Shown: piece by piece, positions 36,101 to 43,432 of the stretch
How positions within the stretch are numbered: the first letter of the stretch is position 1
Layout of the letters: each line of letters begins with the position of its first letter
Source: Methylobacterium sp. W2
Lineage (GTDB): Bacteria; Pseudomonadota; Alphaproteobacteria; Rhizobiales; Beijerinckiaceae
Direction: 5' to 3'
NCBI RefSeq assembly: GCF_020662345.1
Contig: NZ_VMOA01000037.1
Coordinates: 1 to 57,075, forward strand
DNA: 57,075 bases
The notes under the pieces: model-generated
Seen by the model: the letters and a program-made list of their open reading frames with translations, nothing else
What the model was told of the DNA's origin: nothing
Database searches by the model: none
Position numbers and translations under genes: made by a program

Positions 36101-36608
36101 CCCGGGCGCTGTCGACGCTCGGCAGGGTGTGGGGTTCCGCCGCGGCACGGGCCGGATCGGAACCGGCGAAGGCGATGGACCCGTCCCGGTGGACGAGGGC
36201 GGTCATCTGCAGGTCGCGGAACTCGATGGCCCTCGGCTGGACCGAAAGCCGCAGCAGGCCCCAGGTATCGACGCTCACCACCGCCATCGGAGCACGCAGG
36301 ACGAGGGCGCCGTCCGGGTTGCGAATGTCGAGCCCGGCGACCTGAAGCGCCAGGGAGTTCTCGGAATCGAGTTCGACGGTGCTGTCGCGCAGATCCACCC
36401 GCCAGCCGGGGCCGATACTGCCCGCGATGGCCGAGGCCACGCGTTCGGACATGCCGTCGATGCGCAAGGGACCGTTGGTGAGACGCCAGAACGCGCCGGA
36501 AACGGCGAGCGTCAGGGCGACCAAGACAACGAGCGTGCACCATAGCAGCGGCCGCCGCCGCCGGGGCGACCTGCCCCGTCGCAAACCTGTGGCCGTGTCC
36601 TGATTCAT
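33153..36608 (-). CDS. AsmA-like / YhdP-type giant envelope protein (DUF3971)
   Basis: An 1151-residue protein: basic N terminus, one transmembrane helix (about 22-44, LLWCTLVVLVALTLAVSGAF), then a very long beta-rich periplasmic region with a DUF3971/AsmA-like C-terminal domain ending in the FSLNF-like strand GLFALNFRVSGRLSKPDVSV. YhdP/TamB/YdbH-type proteins form a hydrophobic groove bridging inner and outer membranes for phospholipid transport; that role is inferred by family. The start is ATG 36608, with AAGGA 5 bases upstream. It diverges from bcp and converges on tyrS. Confidence 0.88.
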   Translation of the reverse strand: MNQDTATGLRRGRSPRRRRPLLWCTLVVLVALTLAVSGAFWRLTNGPLRIDGMSERVASAIAGSIGPGWRVDLRDSTVELDSENSLALQVAGLDIRNPDGALVLRAPMAVVSVDTWGLLRLSVQPRAIEFRDLQMTALVHRDGSIAFAGSDPARAAAEPHTLPSVDSARGTSSPISAAIASIFGIVLDPAGVVGALDRARITNGRLTLIDDDARQRGVFEHVNGLFRRDAVRDSRVFELRIDGPHGEWRFGGDLHEGGDGKRNGIITLDDLPVTDLLLLSGQSKLPIETDLKVSAKAEVGLDNGRIETLKATVKTSDGNFLIEEKDFNPVTIESLTASVSWDEARRVLNLDSIDYLGAGNAVRLAGVWTASPAGGPTAWTLALAGKDAILRGAARTDKPVKLDALSAHVTGRDGGLSIDEFTVAGAGGATGRVTGTVDTGADEGGLTLNITAAHTDGRMALRLWPEHIAPPAREYLVDNLQGGLVDKVDITVDMSGSELAAATRGEPMPDSAIHIDFAVSNATLAVSDGAPPLSRGRVTGTITGLTTNIRGVTADVRMPDDRTLFITDGSFVIPKITPDTVIAQIGLKLGGGADALVALLQTKMFKNLTGVEIDPASVKGNADLRIDFPLNLKRIPDLPDLPVSLTGTLSDLAVEKAFGKEKLENGRFTVAYERGGFTLKGDGRVLGSPLTLDLRQPKAGAPGEVNATLLLDEALRARRGLPVAPQLAGPIPLKINLAIGKGSPARSPIRMEADLTRTSIDGLIPGFVKPAGKPGRVGFVMTEVSPGGAMDLRDIVLDAGSASARGTAAINGDGQFDRADLSSFKLSPGDDMRIQIDRSGNLYKVGVKGAVADARPFLKSLGGPEGKAAKESGRDPSKEIEADISLGIITGFNGEALTGASAKLSMKGKDFRSGRLQGRFNGAGFSAVVSRSGRSDPSINIETTDAGATLRFVDIYKRMYGGRLVLGSTLGDGPQTGVVQIRDFMLRNEPALSSIMAQGPATSEVVDAKGRKQIIQNAGNDVSFDRLRANFTRTGSRVDFTDAAISNAAMGFTMSGFLDTAKERADINGTFVPLYGLNNVVSRLPLFGQLLGGGNNEGLFALNFRVSGRLSKPDVSVNPLSVLAPGILRRLFSAGGNDGLPGATSAGETER

Positions 36609-36777
36609 CGATCCTTGAGCCGCTGGATCGGACGGGCCGCTCACGCTATCGAGCGGGTGTCCGGAATTCGGGGTTGCCTTGACCCGGCAATCTTTCGGTC
36701 CTCAGCCGAGGGGTTACGTACGCCCCTCGATCAACGCCACCTGTGGCACACTATCAATCGGCCGAAAGGAAGGCACC

Positions 36778-37245
36778 ATGCCTCTCGACACCGGAGATCA
36801 CGCTCCCGCCTTCACATTACCGGGCGCGGGCGGGGAAGAAATCAGCCTCGGCGGGTTCGAGGGTCGCAAGGTCGCACTCTACTTCTACCCGAAGGACGAT
36901 ACCAGCGGTTGCACCCTGGAGGCGCAAGGCTTCAACGCCCTCGGCGCCGCCTTCGGGGAGGCGGATACCGTGGTGGTGGGCGTCTCCCCGGATACGGTGA
37001 AGAGCCACGACAAGTTTCGGGCGAAGTACGATCTGACGTTCCCCCTCGCCTCCGACGAGAGCAAGGCGATGCTCGAAGCCTACGGCGTCTGGGTGGAGAA
37101 GAGTATGTACGGCCGCAAGTACATGGGGGTGGAGCGCACCACCGTGCTCATCGACCGTGAGGGCCGCATCGCCCGCATCTGGGCGAAGGTGAAGGTGCCC
37201 GGCCATGCAGAGGAGGTTCTCGCGGCGGCGCGCGCTCTGGCCTGA
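36778..37245 (+). CDS. bcp: Bcp-type peroxiredoxin
   Basis: A 155-residue thiol peroxidase of the BCP/PrxQ family, reducing hydrogen and organic peroxides. The peroxidatic Cys is in YPKDDTSGCTLEAQGFN. The position five residues on, where many PrxQ proteins place the resolving Cys (CTxEAC), is Gln, and no other Cys is present, so it is a one-Cys form relying on an external thiol. ATG 36778 follows GGAAGG; a 33-codon upstream extension is rejected for lack of a ribosome site. Confidence 0.94.
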   Translation: MPLDTGDHAPAFTLPGAGGEEISLGGFEGRKVALYFYPKDDTSGCTLEAQGFNALGAAFGEADTVVVGVSPDTVKSHDKFRAKYDLTFPLASDESKAMLEAYGVWVEKSMYGRKYMGVERTTVLIDREGRIARIWAKVKVPGHAEEVLAAARALA

Positions 37246-37350
37246 CACCGCCGCCGGGCGCGCCTCGCCTTGGAGTCTCGCGTGCCAGATTTTGCGCTTC
37301 GTTAACCCTGATCCCCTCCAATGGCGGGAGTTGGAGTGGGGTTGGCCCGG

Positions 37351-38616
37351 ATGCGTCTCTCGTTTCCCATCATCGGAGGGATGCGCCTACCAAACGCCGG
37401 ACGGCGTCTCGTTCCGGCCCTCGTCTGTGGCCTCGCGATCGCCACGCTCTGGGCCGGTGCCGCCACATGGTACCTCGTGTTCCACGACGAGATCCTGGCC
37501 CGCTTCGTATCCCAGCAGACCGCCCTGCAATATGCCTACGAGGAGCGGATCGGAGCCCTCCGGCTGCAGCTCGACCGGGCGATGATGGAGCATCTCGCCA
37601 CGCGCGAGGGTTTGGCTGCGCGGCTGGCCGATCTGTCCCAGCGTCAGGCCGCGATGGAGAAGCGACAGGCCCAGCTTTCGCTCCTCGAGGGCGAAGCGGG
37701 GCGCCTTGCCGCGACGGCCGACCGGATCGCGGCGGACGATCCCGCCGAAACCGGGGCGCTCGGTTACGCGAGCCCGGTGACCGATCCGATCACCAAGTCT
37801 CAGGTCAAGACCCAGACCAAGTCGACTCCAAAACCGTTTCCGACGCCTGACGCCTTCGAACTGCGCTCACGCGACGGCGCGCCCGGCCGGCAATCCCTGC
37901 GAGAGACCGAGCAGGTTCTGGCGGGGCTGGACCAGCGTCTCGATCGTCTGGGCGCGCACCAGATCCGGACCCTCGACGGGTTGGGCGTGCGCGCGATCCG
38001 TGGCTCCCAGCGCCTGCGCGACATCGTCATCCGGGTCGGCCTCGACCCGCAGCGTTTCGAGCGCCAGCGCGAGGCGGGGATCGGCGGGCCGCTTGTGCCG
38101 CTCGCCACCGACCCGTTCGGCATCGCGGTGGGACAGGTCCAGCGCGCCCTGGGCGAGGAGGAGCGCCTTCGACGGATCGCCTCCGCCCTCCCCCTGCGGC
38201 GGCCCCTGTCTGGGGATTACAGCCTGTCGAGCGGGTTCGGCCCTCGCCTCGATCCGTTCACGCGCGGGCTTGCCCTGCATACCGGTCTCGACATGAAGGC
38301 CGAGTTCGGGGAAAGCGCTCGCGCCACGGCAGCCGGCCGGGTGACGGTGGCCGATTACAACGGCGGCTACGGCAACATGGTCGAGGTCGATCACGGCAAC
38401 GGGCTCGCCACCCGCTACGCCCATCTCTCGTCCATCGCGGTGGGCGCCGGACAATGGGTCGATGCCGGGGCTTCCATCGGCCGCGTCGGGTCCAGCGGAC
38501 GCTCGACGGGAAGCCATCTGCATTACGAGACCCGCATCGACGGCGAGCCCGTGGACCCGCAGCGCTTCCTGCGCGTCCTCAGCGGATCGGACGCGCAGTT
38601 CCTAGACGCTCGGTAG
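37351..38616 (+). CDS. M23 (LytM) peptidase with coiled coil
   Basis: A 421-residue envelope protein: one N-terminal transmembrane helix (VPALVCGLAIATLWAGAATW), a coiled-coil stretch rich in Arg/Glu/Gln (about 60-125), a Pro/Lys/Thr linker, and a C-terminal LytM domain with SGFGPRLDPF, HTGLD and HLHYE, which supply the zinc ligands. It is therefore likely an active peptidoglycan endopeptidase, unlike EnvC-type activators. ATG 37321, 37351 and 37381 all read in frame; GGAGTGGGG favours 37351, while GGAGGG directly abutting 37381 is too close. It follows bcp by about 105 bases. Confidence 0.87.
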   Translation: MRLSFPIIGGMRLPNAGRRLVPALVCGLAIATLWAGAATWYLVFHDEILARFVSQQTALQYAYEERIGALRLQLDRAMMEHLATREGLAARLADLSQRQAAMEKRQAQLSLLEGEAGRLAATADRIAADDPAETGALGYASPVTDPITKSQVKTQTKSTPKPFPTPDAFELRSRDGAPGRQSLRETEQVLAGLDQRLDRLGAHQIRTLDGLGVRAIRGSQRLRDIVIRVGLDPQRFERQREAGIGGPLVPLATDPFGIAVGQVQRALGEEERLRRIASALPLRRPLSGDYSLSSGFGPRLDPFTRGLALHTGLDMKAEFGESARATAAGRVTVADYNGGYGNMVEVDHGNGLATRYAHLSSIAVGAGQWVDAGASIGRVGSSGRSTGSHLHYETRIDGEPVDPQRFLRVLSGSDAQFLDAR

Positions 38617-38655
38617 GGATCTCGCCCTCCGGCGCGATCCGGCCGTCATCGAGGA

Positions 38656-39784
38656 CTATTCGATGTCCTCGACCTCGCCGGCGCCGCCATAGACGCGCTG
38701 GGCCAGAGACGCTTCCATGAAGGGATCGAGCGCGCCGTCCAGCACTTCGTCGGGATCGGTCGACTGGGTGCCCGTGCGCAGGTCCTTCACCAACTGGTAG
38801 GGCTGCAGCACGTAGGACCGAATCTGGTGGCCCCAGCCGATATCGGTCTTGGCCGCGTTCTCGGCATTGGCCTTCTCTTCGCGCTTCTTGAGCTCGGCCT
38901 CGTACATCCGGGCGCGCAGCATGTTCCAGGCGGTGGCCCGGTTTTTGTGCTGGGATCGCTCCTGCTGGCACGCCACCACGATTCCTGTCGGGTTGTGGGT
39001 GATGCGCACCGCCGAATCGGTCGTGTTCACGTGCTGACCGCCTGCGCCCGACGAGCGATAGGTGTCGATGCGGCAGTCCGATTCCTTGATCTCGATGACG
39101 ATGCGGTCGTCGATCACCGGATAGACCCGGACGCTGGCGAAACTGGTATGCCGCCGTGCGCTCGAATCGTAGGGCGAGATCCGCACGAGACGGTGGACGC
39201 CGGATTCGGTCTTGAGCCAGCCATAGGCGTTGTGGCCCTTGACCATGAGCGTCGCGCCCTTGATCCCGGCCTCGTCGCCATCCGACCACTCGACGATCTC
39301 GACCTTGTACTTCCGGCGCTCGGCCCAACGGCCATACATGCGCTGGAGCATGTTGGCCCAGTCCTGGCTCTCGGTGCCGCCGGCTCCCGCATGGACTTCG
39401 ACATAGGTGTCGAGCCCGTCGGCCTCGCCGGACAGGAGAGTCTCGATCTGGCGGCGCGCGGCCTCCTTCTCGACGGCGCGAATGCCGTTCTCACCTTCGA
39501 GAATGGTGTCCTGATCGCCTTCCATCTCACCGAGCTCGATGAGCGTCGCGGCGTCATCGAGATCCTGGCTAAGCTTCTTGATCGCGCCGGCGGCATCTTC
39601 GAGGGCGCCGCGTTCGCGCATGACCTTCTGCGCGGCCTCGGCGTCGTACCACAGGTTGGGATCCTCGGAGGCTGCGTTCAGCTCCGCGAGGCGTTTCTCG
39701 ACGGTATCCCAGTCAAAGATGCCTCCTCAGCAGTCCGATCGACTGCTTGGCGGCATCCGAGAGTTGTTCGATCTCGGCGCGCAT
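38656..39784 (-). CDS. prfB: Peptide chain release factor 2 (programmed +1 frameshift)
   Basis: RF2 is encoded in two frames. Frame 0 starts at ATG 39784 (MRAEIEQLSDAAKQSIGLL) and meets TGA at 39715-39713 after 23 codons. Skipping T39715 continues in the +1 frame as DWDTVEKRLAELN to the stop at 38656, giving 375 residues. The slip site is CTTTGAC with AGGAGG just upstream, as in E. coli. RF2 motifs follow: SSGAGGQHVN for peptidyl-tRNA hydrolysis, and SPY where E. coli RF2 has the SPF stop-reading tripeptide. Annotating from an internal ATG (39621) would lose about 54 N-terminal residues. It diverges from the DUF2809 gene. Confidence 0.95.
39712..39727 (-). promoter_or_regulatory. prfB recoding site (AGGAGG + CTTTGAC)
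   Basis: On the minus strand AGGAGG (39727-39722), a three-base spacer and CTTTGAC (39718-39712) reproduce the autoregulatory RF2 element. Low RF2 lets the ribosome pause at TGA and slip from CTT to TTT; ample RF2 terminates instead, giving a 23-residue product. Confidence 0.95.
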
Positions 39785-39911
39785 CTGGTGTTTCGGCTCG
39801 TGGTGGAGGTATCGGGCTCGGCGTGTGAGCGCGGGTGATACCGAGACGCCCGCCCGGTGTAAACGGCGGCGTCCGTCTTCCTCTTCCCTCAGGTCCGGGA
39901 CGTTCACCCGC

Positions 39912-40337
39912 ATGACGCCAGCCACCACCTCCCGACCCACCGGCCGCATTCGGTCGCGAGGGGGCTGTCTCGCGACGAGCCTCGCGATCATCGTCGCGGG
40001 GCTGAGCCTGCGCTTGGTTCCCCTCGGGCTGCCGACGGGGATCGTCAAATACGGCGGCTCGGTCCTGTGGGGTGCGATGGTCTACGGCTTGGTGGCCGTG
40101 CTGCTGCCTCACCGGAGCGGGCGGACGATCCTCCTCGTCGCCGGGGCGATCGCCCTGCTGGTGGAGTTCTCCCGCCTCATCCATACGCCGTGGTTCGACG
40201 CGTTCAGGCTGACGCTTCCCGGCGCGCTGCTGCTCGGGCGGATCTTCTCGCCCTGGAACCTCGTCGCCTATGCCGCAGGCCTAGCTGCATCCGCCCTCGT
40301 GGATCGGTGGGCCGGCCAACGGGCGAAGGGGGAATAG
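39912..40337 (+). CDS. DUF2809 membrane protein
   Basis: A 141-residue integral membrane protein with four hydrophobic segments, including TSLAIIVAGLSLRLVPLGLP, VLWGAMVYGLVAVLLP and ILLVAGAIALLVEFSRL, and the DUF2809 signature around VEFSRLIHTPWFDAFR. The family resembles VanZ-type small membrane proteins; function unknown. ATG 39912 is preferred; a longer reading overlaps the divergent prfB start and has no protein-like character. Confidence 0.82.
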   Translation: MTPATTSRPTGRIRSRGGCLATSLAIIVAGLSLRLVPLGLPTGIVKYGGSVLWGAMVYGLVAVLLPHRSGRTILLVAGAIALLVEFSRLIHTPWFDAFRLTLPGALLLGRIFSPWNLVAYAAGLAASALVDRWAGQRAKGE

Positions 40338-40340
40338 GGG

Positions 40341-40685
40341 TCAGCGGCCGTAGGCGGGGGGCGCGACGCGCGCCGGGGCCAGGACGAATTCGTGTGGCCG
40401 CTTGCGTCCGTTCAGGGGACCTTCCGTCGGCGAATCCTCGAAATAGCTGTTGCCGCTGACACCGAACCCGCCGCCATTCATGACGCTCGGCACGGGAATC
40501 GCGCGCGCATCGTCGGGGACGGGACGGCCCGTCGCCCGGTCCGTGGGCAGGATGTAGGGGCCGTTCGCCGCCGTATAGGACGTCTGAGCGACGGCGCCGG
40601 AGGCGAGGGACAGGCCGAGGCCGATCAGGCCTGCGGCGGCGAAGGTCGAGAGATGCTGCACGGGTCGCTCCGTCGCGGTGTTCAC
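40341..40685 (-). CDS. Hypothetical exported protein, 114 aa
   Basis: I do not recognise a family. A signal peptide is visible (STFAAAGLIGLGLSLASGAVAQ). The mature part of about 80 residues is rich in Pro, Gly, Asn and Ser (YILPTDRATGRPVPDDARAI) and ends APARVAPPAYGR, so it is probably unstructured. The start is a GTG without a strong ribosome site. It converges on the DUF2809 gene with 3 bases between. Confidence 0.6.
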   Translation of the reverse strand: MNTATERPVQHLSTFAAAGLIGLGLSLASGAVAQTSYTAANGPYILPTDRATGRPVPDDARAIPVPSVMNGGGFGVSGNSYFEDSPTEGPLNGRKRPHEFVLAPARVAPPAYGR

Positions 40686-40888
40686 ATGCGGCCGCGGCCG
40701 CTCATGCCCCTACCATGCCCGATGAGAGGTTGCCTGTCCGTGTCCTCGCCGCGCCAAGACGCAACTTTTTCGAACCCGGCCGGTCTCGCACGCGGGAGAT
40801 GCCTCCCGTTCAAACCGGCAACCAGCCTGGATTCCCCGCGTTGAACCCGCAAGCGCAACCGACAAGCGCATCCAGCAAGGAGCCCACC

Positions 40889-41182
40889 ATGACCGCCATC
40901 AAGATCTCCACCGCCGCCGCCGCACTGGTCGTAGCCCTGTCCGGTGCCGCCTTCGCACAGACCGGAATGCCCGAGAGCCATGGCACGAACGCCGCCGGTT
41001 CGAAGTCGGGTGTGGTCGGCAAGGGGGACAGCATGGAGGCCGGCCCCGCCACCACCGGCACCGCGACCGCGCCGGGTGCCCGCACGGCACCGGGCAACGC
41101 CATGCCCTCCACTCCCGGAATGACCACCAACGATCCGAGCGCAGCGTCGCGGCCCGTCTCGCCGGCACCGGCTGTTCGCTAA
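40889..41182 (+). CDS. Small exported Ala/Gly/Pro-rich protein
   Basis: A 97-residue protein: signal peptide (MTAIKISTAAAALVVALSGA, cleavage after AFAQ), then a low-complexity mature part of Thr, Gly, Ala, Pro and Met (MEAGPATTGTATAPGARTAP) without Cys. AAGGAG lies 6 bases before ATG 40889, and a strong terminator follows the gene, which supports expression. No family recognised; similar short secreted proteins are frequent in Methylobacterium-like genomes. Confidence 0.75.
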   Translation: MTAIKISTAAAALVVALSGAAFAQTGMPESHGTNAAGSKSGVVGKGDSMEAGPATTGTATAPGARTAPGNAMPSTPGMTTNDPSAASRPVSPAPAVR

Positions 41183-41209
41183 GAGAAGGGCCCATCGCCC
41201 GAGAATAAG

Positions 41210-41240
41210 AAAAGGCCGGAGCGATGCTCCGGCCTTTTTC
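41210..41240. terminator. Bidirectional intrinsic terminator
   Basis: AAAGGCCGGAGC (41211-41222) pairs perfectly with 41226-41237 over a 3-base loop and is followed by T residues on the plus strand and by TTTTCTT on the minus strand. It serves the convergent small genes on both sides. Confidence 0.9.
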
Positions 41241-41268
41241 CGTGGATGGGACGCTGTGTCCGGGCAGC

Positions 41269-41481
41269 TCAACCCTTGGCGCGCAGGACGACCTGGGGCT
41301 CGCGTTCCACCGGCACGCAATTGGTGCGGATCGCGTTCAGGATAAGGGGCTGCGAATCGCAGACATAGCTGAGACCCGGCTCCGGCGCGGGAACGGGGTC
41401 GCGCGCGACGATCGGGTTCGGCGCGCAGGCACCGGCCGATCCGGCCAGCAGCAGCGCGACGGTCAGGGTCAATCCGCGCAT
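41269..41481 (-). CDS. Small exported protein, possible lipoprotein (70 aa)
   Basis: A 70-residue protein with a hydrophobic signal (LTLTVALLLAGSAGAC) followed by APNPIVARDPVPAPEPG. Cys27 could be lipidated, although the preceding residues are only a weak lipobox. Two further Cys (YVCDSQ, TNCVPV) may form a disulfide. GAGGAT lies 6 bases before ATG 41481. Family unknown; a bidirectional terminator closes it. Confidence 0.7.
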   Translation of the reverse strand: MRGLTLTVALLLAGSAGACAPNPIVARDPVPAPEPGLSYVCDSQPLILNAIRTNCVPVEREPQVVLRAKG

Positions 41482-41621
41482 ACGATCCTCGGTGACTGGC
41501 GACATGGCGCGACCCTGCGCAGCAACGCGGTACGTGACAAGCACATGCGAGGCACAGGAGAGGGTTGAAGGCCGCTTTGGCGCGACCTGTCTCCCCCCCG
41601 CAACATCGCCTGTGACGCGCC

Positions 41622-42839
41622 TCAACTCGCTTTGGTGAGCGGCACGACGTTGTGGAGCGTGCGATCCGACGTTTCGAAGAAGCGCCGGATGTTGCGCGCC
41701 GCCTGGCGGATGCGCTGCTCGTTCTCGACCAGCGCGATGCGGACGTAATTGTCGCCGTGTTCGCCAAAGCCGATGCCCGGCGCCACCGCCACGTCCGACT
41801 TCTCGAGAAGGAGTTTCGAGAATTCGAGGCTGCCGAGGCCCTGATACTTCTCCGGGATCGGCACCCAGGCGAACATCGAGGCCGACGGGCTCGGGATCTT
41901 CCAGCCGGTCTTGTCGAACGACTCGATCAGCGCGTCGCGGCGCTTCTTGTAGATCGAGCGCATCTCGACGATGCAATCCTCGGGTCCGTTGAGGGCGGCG
42001 GTGGCCGCCACCTGGATCGGCGTGAACGCCCCGTAATCGAGGTAGGATTTCACCCGCGTGAGGGCGGCGAGCAGGCGCTCGTTGCCCACCGCGAAGCCCA
42101 TGCGCCAGCCGGCCATGGAAAACGTCTTCGAGAGCGACGTGAACTCCACCGTGCAATCGATGGCGCCAGGCACTTCCAGCACCGAGGGCGGCGGCTCGCC
42201 GTCGAAATAGACCTCGGCATAGGCGAGATCCGACAGGATGATGATCTCGTGGCGTTTCGCGAACGCGACGAGGTCCCGGTAGAAATCGAGGCTCGCCACA
42301 TAGGCCGTGGGGTTCGAGGGATAGCACACCACGATCGCAACGGGCTTGGGGATCGAGTGCTGCATCGCCTTCTCGACGGCGGGGAAGAAGGCCGGCGTCG
42401 GCTCGGCCGGCACGGAGCGGATGACGCCGCCCGCCATCAGGAAGCCGAAGGCGTGGATCGGGTAGCTCGGGTTCGGCACCAGCACCACGTCGCCCGGCGC
42501 AGTGATCGCCTGCGCCATGTTGGCGAAGCCCTCCTTGGAGCCGAGCGTCGCCACCACCTGCGTGTCGGGGTTCAGGCTCACGCCGAAGCGGCGCTTGTAG
42601 TAGTTCGCCTGGGCGCGACGCAGTCCCGCGATGCCCTTCGAGGACGAGTAGCGGTCCGTGCGCGGACGGCCGGCCGTCTCCACCAGTTTGGCGATGACGT
42701 GGCGCGGGGCATCGAGGTCGGGATTGCCCATGCCGAGATCGATGATGTCGGCACCGTTGGCCCGGGCCTGGGCCTTGATCCGGTTGACCTGCTCGAAGAC
42801 GTAAGGCGGCAGGCGCTTGATGCGGTGAAAATCGGTCAT
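41622..42839 (-). CDS. Class I/II PLP aminotransferase (LL-DAP/alanine aminotransferase-like)
   Basis: A 405-residue fold-type I aminotransferase. The PLP lysine is in EFTSLSKTFSMAGWRMGF, the Asp/Tyr pair in IILSDLAYAEVYFD, the substrate Arg in NYVRIALVENEQRI, and the N-terminal RIKRLPPYVFEQVN with DLGMGNPDLDAP is typical of the AlaC/DapL-like group. It most likely transaminates alanine or a related amino acid; the exact substrate is uncertain. ATG 42839 is preferred over an upstream in-frame GTG (42848). A small lipoprotein gene lies upstream on the same strand. Confidence 0.9.
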   Translation of the reverse strand: MTDFHRIKRLPPYVFEQVNRIKAQARANGADIIDLGMGNPDLDAPRHVIAKLVETAGRPRTDRYSSSKGIAGLRRAQANYYKRRFGVSLNPDTQVVATLGSKEGFANMAQAITAPGDVVLVPNPSYPIHAFGFLMAGGVIRSVPAEPTPAFFPAVEKAMQHSIPKPVAIVVCYPSNPTAYVASLDFYRDLVAFAKRHEIIILSDLAYAEVYFDGEPPPSVLEVPGAIDCTVEFTSLSKTFSMAGWRMGFAVGNERLLAALTRVKSYLDYGAFTPIQVAATAALNGPEDCIVEMRSIYKKRRDALIESFDKTGWKIPSPSASMFAWVPIPEKYQGLGSLEFSKLLLEKSDVAVAPGIGFGEHGDNYVRIALVENEQRIRQAARNIRRFFETSDRTLHNVVPLTKAS

Positions 42840-42946
42840 GGGCTTCACGGGATCCGATGCGCCAATCGCATGATTCGCGCGTTCAAAACTGTCATCACTC
42901 TGACGTGGTCGGCCTGTCTACCATTTCGGTGGTCAGGAGCCGACCG

Positions 42947-43318
42947 TTATTGTGCAGGCTGTATCTGGCCGGTGGTGCGGGCGGCACTCTCGGCGGCACG
43001 GCCCTTGGCTTCGTTGCGCCCGCGCGCACCCATCAGATCGTTCTCGAGGTCCTTGGTCCCCTCGGCGGTGCGGGCTCGGATGGGTCTGGCCGGCGCCGCG
43101 ACACCCACCGGCAGGTACTCGGCGTCGGGCTGGCGCGATTCGACCACGAAGTCGGGTGCCTTTACGTCCTTCGGCCCCCCCCCGGCGAGCGTATAGGCGC
43201 CGCGCATGGCGTTGAGGTCGCCGGAGCATCCTCCCGCGGCGAGAAGGCCGCCGAGGACGAGGGCCAGACGGGGGACGAAGCCGCACCGCCTGTGATTCCG
43301 TGATGAAGGCTCTGACAT
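42947..43318 (-). CDS. Putative lipoprotein, 123 aa
   Basis: A signal segment (RLALVLGGLLAAGGCSGDL) with a Cys in lipobox-like context precedes a polar region rich in Ala, Arg and Glu (PDFVVESRQPDAEYLPVG, then ARGRNEAKGRAAESAARTTG). No family recognised. The start is ATG 43318 (MSEPSSRNHRRCGF), with positively charged residues before the hydrophobic core. It is divergent from phaC, sharing a 114-base gap, and precedes the aminotransferase on its strand. Confidence 0.72.
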   Translation of the reverse strand: MSEPSSRNHRRCGFVPRLALVLGGLLAAGGCSGDLNAMRGAYTLAGGGPKDVKAPDFVVESRQPDAEYLPVGVAAPARPIRARTAEGTKDLENDLMGARGRNEAKGRAAESAARTTGQIQPAQ

Positions 43319-43432
43319 AATGACCCGAAACGTAAGCCGCGCCCTGGCGGAAAGTCGAGGTGCCGCGTTAATTTGTCGAGAACGAGGACGGTTCGGCCGG
43401 GCCGTCCCGCGGAATAGAGGGGAAATCAACGC

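Noticed and set aside
34431..36545. 704-codon open frame on the plus strand, opposite the AsmA-like gene
   Set aside because: It is the antisense shadow of a GC-rich gene: the product is a Gly/Arg/Asp/His-rich string without domain logic, and the minus-strand reading has a signal anchor, a ribosome site and family motifs.
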